Positions 61,901 through 64,000 of a stretch of 64,000 nt of DNA are shown here, one piece after another (position 1 is the first letter of the stretch; every line of letters starts with the position of its first letter). Under the pieces are notes generated by a model. The model searched no databases. It worked only from the letters and a program-made list of their open reading frames with translations, and was not told where the DNA came from. The translations under genes were made by a program, and so were the position numbers. The DNA lies in the NCBI GenBank assembly GCA_004557565.1, contig SFGS01000020.1, positions 1 through 64,000 of the forward strand. Direction: 5' to 3'. The DNA is from Bacteroidales bacterium (GTDB lineage Bacteria; Bacteroidota; Bacteroidia; Bacteroidales; Muribaculaceae).

Positions 61901-64000
61901 TGTGAGATTCCGATGCCGAAACGCCGATGGTGGTGTGTGCCACATTCTTTTCGTCAACACGGTAGGCCTCAGTAGGAATCCAGATAGGACAGTCTTTCAC
62001 TGGTGCACACTTGTCGGTGCTACGGTAAATGACGACTTCTGCTTTTGAGGTGATGTTGGGTTCATCAGCCACTTGCACCTCAATGCTATATACTCCCGAT
62101 GGCACCTCAGAGAAATCGGCTTCGAGGGCATCAGTTTTGAAAGAACTTGCTTTCACCACATTGCCGCTCTCGTCTTTCAGCGTGTAGGTGCACACCAAAC
62201 TCTTGTCGGCTTCATCGGTAGAGTTGAAAATCACAGGCAGTTTTGCCTTTTTGCTGTTTTCGTGGGTGAAGTCCTTGATTTCAATGCTGCGGATTCTGCC
62301 TACCACAAACGAGTGGTAGCCCTCACGGCTTTCGCCAGCAGCGGTAGTGACCTTGGCACTGAGCGTGTAACTGCGCCAATCCCAAGCATATTTAACTTCG
62401 CCATTGCCAAACAGACTGGCAGGGTATTCGATGGTGAAGCGGCCGTCGGCATCGGTGATGACGGTGGTATCGTTGAGCGTGGTGCCACCTTCGCTCTCAT
62501 AACGCCAATACCAACTCCACGCCCTCTTTGAGAGCGTCAGTTTCACTTCAGTGTTGGCAATAGGCATACCCGAATAGGTGGTGGCTGTGCCTGTAATCTT
62601 CACAGGCTGCTTGCTCACGAAATTATGGCTTGCGTCGGGAAACTCTACGGCGAAAGTGGGCGTTTTGTATTCGCTCACATCCACATCTTGCCTGCCGTAG
62701 AATCCGCTGCCAGAGCATTTTACCAGCCATCTGCCATTCATGCGGTCAGTGGGAATGGTAAATTCGCCTTCAATGCGCCCGAAAGCGTCGGAGGTGAGTT
62801 TGAGTTTTTTCACCAATTTGTAGTTGGCGTCTTTCAATTCCACTTCAATCACCTCACCCGAAGCCACCGTTTTTGAAGTGGTGCCTACACGATAGAGCAC
62901 AGCGGCAAACTTGATGGTTTCGCCAGGACGGTAAATCGCCAAGTCGGTGTAAACACTCATTGATTTCTGAATGTTGTCGGTATCGTCAAACTGATAAACC
63001 GACACCTTCGGAGCGTATTTATCGGAGCCTTTAGTGAGGCTCACTTCACGGTCGTAATCAAATTCCACAGGCAGCGCACACGAGCCATCGGCAGCAGTCA
63101 CGCCATCGATGTTCTCACCCTTCACGCTCACCCCCTTCAGGGGTGCGCCAGTGGTGCGGTCCACCGCAAATATTCTGGTTTCCTTCTTTTCGCGAGCCAC
63201 AGTGAATGAGGCTATGTCGTAAACGAGGAGCAAATCGTTGGTCCGCAAGGTGGATTCAATCGTTTTGTTTCCGTTCTTAAACGCCACCACAAACGCATAC
63301 TGCCCATAAGGGAGCGGATTCAGCACCGCTGTGGTTGCGGTGTCGGTGAAAGATGGCATAGCACCATCTACATGCTTATCGTAGGTGGCGATAAATTTAC
63401 ATTTTTTTGTGTCGATATTGGTTTCTCCACGCTTTTCCAGTGCTTCCACATAACTGTCGGGCACTTGATAGACGCTGATTGAGAAATCGTTCACATTCCT
63501 CACCCGGCACTCCACACGAATGGAGTCGCGAGAACTGACGCTGTTGGCGCGTATGATGTCCACCTTCTTGCATTCAATTTCTGCCAACCGCTCGCTCACT
63601 TGATAGACATATACCCCATTAGGGTATCTCTGCAAATAATCCTTCAGATGCTTATAGCTCTCGGCGGAGGTGGACAATTCAGTGAGCAGACAGCCCGAAT
63701 GTTCGTTGTCCTTGTATTGGTCGTAAAGTTTGAGTTTTTCCGCCGTATTGAGGCCTTGGTTTTTGCTGAAGAGATAGGCTGGCACATATCCAGCCTTGAG
63801 CAAATACTCGCATTGGTCAGTTTGCTCATCAGTGGATTCTGATGCAAATTCACCCTTTTGCGCCAACACGAAATCGTAGAGCGTGGGCTGGTAGAGCGCG
63901 CCCAATTCATTACACCTCAAAATGTTGGCATAGTCGGTGATGGCACACTTGCGCAATGCTTCCTTATCGCTTACGGCTTCTGTCATCAGTTCTTTAATCT
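58950..64000 (-). CDS. Alpha-2-macroglobulin-like protein without thioester (5' end outside window)
   Basis: At least 1,678 residues; the frame stays open through the window edge upstream of the ATG at 63986, so the signal peptide and first domains are missing. Visible are the MG2 region (VYTDLAIYRPGETIKFAAVL), the A2M domain (WKPMLTSDTGGNLIVEFEAP) and the alpha-alpha toroid with repeated helices (WYEYNGCRSSLWTTEVVLEL). At the place where thioester proteins have a Cys-x-Glu-Gln motif (after VTALPTIYEP) this one reads NYHIATSLAHNLF, so no thioester can form. Bacterial members are thought to trap proteases in the periplasm; without the thioester, capture would be non-covalent. Confidence 0.85.
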   Translation of the reverse strand, partial: IKELMTEAVSDKEALRKCAITDYANILRCNELGALYQPTLYDFVLAQKGEFASESTDEQTDQCEYLLKAGYVPAYLFSKNQGLNTAEKLKLYDQYKDNEHSGCLLTELSTSAESYKHLKDYLQRYPNGVYVYQVSERLAEIECKKVDIIRANSVSSRDSIRVECRVRNVNDFSISVYQVPDSYVEALEKRGETNIDTKKCKFIATYDKHVDGAMPSFTDTATTAVLNPLPYGQYAFVVAFKNGNKTIESTLRTNDLLLVYDIASFTVAREKKETRIFAVDRTTGAPLKGVSVKGENIDGVTAADGSCALPVEFDYDREVSLTKGSDKYAPKVSVYQFDDTDNIQKSMSVYTDLAIYRPGETIKFAAVLYRVGTTSKTVASGEVIEVELKDANYKLVKKLKLTSDAFGRIEGEFTIPTDRMNGRWLVKCSGSGFYGRQDVDVSEYKTPTFAVEFPDASHNFVSKQPVKITGTATTYSGMPIANTEVKLTLSKRAWSWYWRYESEGGTTLNDTTVITDADGRFTIEYPASLFGNGEVKYAWDWRSYTLSAKVTTAAGESREGYHSFVVGRIRSIEIKDFTHENSKKAKLPVIFNSTDEADKSLVCTYTLKDESGNVVKASSFKTDALEADFSEVPSGVYSIEVQVADEPNITSKAEVVIYRSTDKCAPVKDCPIWIPTEAYRVDEKNVAHTTIGVSASESHIYYVATSRAGIVKEGWLHYKRGMHDFALQIPNAPDEYISVEFINVYKGEVCRYYHKFISTINEQKLNIKLNSFRDKLVPGEKEKWTMQFVDKNGNPVQTAMMLEMYDKALESLSSNKWNIYASYQFARRYTIDTGFFVYSRYLSASYQDEVKVKGYSPEWPVFNMYGKHFFPQFSQFLVMDGAPVIAYGSAMKMSAKSQGVLEESKVETIDRANAELPKESKAEEKPQLNEIKLREVDIKTALWKPMLTSDTGGNLIVEFEAPEFNTTWVMQAIAYTGNMVSSSISREVLTQKPIMVKSSLPRFVRGGDKVTLKANVMNTTDEATTFSAMVELFNPRTQEVVATKSFDGNLAAKGTEVVGIEFAVPDTIPFVGFRVKATNATFGDGEQVMLPVLSDIAPVIEAEPFFVDAAKPHFEVKMPSFPLDSRVTLEYCDNPVWYCVTALPTIYEPNYHIATSLAHNLFAEVLAQGVAKSNPLIKTAIQQWMADGADSTLTSMLEKNKDLKITDLLASPWVNEADRQSLRMLKLIDLFDEKKMSAEHKKIVGALQKLQRADGGFPWYEYNGCRSSLWTTEVVLELIGELQHLGYTLDDADINQMAKKALAYYDSEMLKLWNQQQKVSKKNYSGFSSYVYVRSLFSGVKLPSGNDKMMKKALSAMTKDWKGLPMGEKAYFAMALNRGGYKKVAIRIVESLRQFAIVKPELGMYWDNLQIGWRYFDKVAVTATILEAMHEVGASQTEIDQIRKWILLMKQSNDWGSSSLAADAVYAILSTGSQWLERSEKPIITIDGEAVQFSHIDEYVGYCRKTIPAKSGATLTIDRKSASPAWGAVYCQYKAPMASVEAKEITEMSIRKEYLVYGADGKLIPASDRNFKVGDKVQVRVVIKNNKDLDFVTVTDQRAACFEPKDQLSGSRYMDGTYFFQETKDAQTNLFFTSLDKGTHIISYDVYVTAEGHFSVGIATAQCQYAPQLSAHSSGTQITVQP

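Overview
The window looks like a chromosomal segment of a Bacteroidales bacterium (Prevotellaceae/Muribaculaceae-like; genus not assignable from sequence alone). Support: Bacteroidetes-type promoters (TTTG, 19-22 bp, TAnnTTTG) before several genes, a complex I operon with a fused nuoCD and no nuoE/F/G, many SPII lipoproteins, a TonB receptor, DUF3575/DUF6562-type fimbria-related genes, and two proteins with type IX secretion-like C-terminal sorting domains.

Layout. 1-12 kb (minus strand): cell-wall genes. A two-gene module (secreted TolB-like propeller, then secreted zinc amidase) occurs twice (11936-9685 and 7737-4394), separated by a stand-alone ATPase gene, and is followed by an N-acetylglucosamine-kinase-like gene and a large amidase-fold protein. 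12.3-15.8 kb: a three-gene surface-structure operon (DUF3575 barrel, Mfa2-like lipoprotein, lipoprotein with a beta-helix). 16-33.4 kb: a 17.5 kb energy block in which all eight F1Fo ATP synthase genes (atpD-C-B-E-F-H-A-G) lie between nuoH and nuoI of the complex I operon. 33.4-37.3 kb: accessory DNA with a roughly 275-bp inverted-repeat element, small exported proteins and a broken RHS-type effector gene. 37.5-43.3 kb (plus strand): a TonB receptor followed by four tandem paralogous calycin-like lipoproteins.

43.5-51.5 kb (plus strand) is the most unusual region. A strong promoter and a roughly 390-nt structured leader with two terminator-like hairpins precede four AT-rich genes: a membrane-anchored protein with a J-like N-terminus and helical repeats, a transmembrane coiled-coil protein whose C-terminus resembles GrpE, an 844-residue atypical Hsp70, and a protein kinase fused to a Cdc48-like AAA+ ATPase. 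I read this as a candidate membrane-linked chaperone/unfoldase system with its own co-chaperones and a kinase sensor. I do not recognise it as a described system. Just downstream are a 23-bp inverted-repeat element, a diverged duplicate of the 3' end of a flavin oxidoreductase gene, and an AAA_14/DUF4143 ATPase gene preceded by three direct repeats at exact 33-bp spacing; these suggest a mobile or integrated segment.

53.4-64 kb: flavin oxidoreductase (FabK/nitronate monooxygenase family), acyltransferase-3 membrane protein, NUDIX hydrolase, a secreted protein with a C-terminal sorting domain, and an alpha-2-macroglobulin-like protein that lacks the thioester motif and runs off the right edge. 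No rRNA, tRNA or CRISPR array was seen. Domain names rest on motif recognition by eye; no database search was possible.
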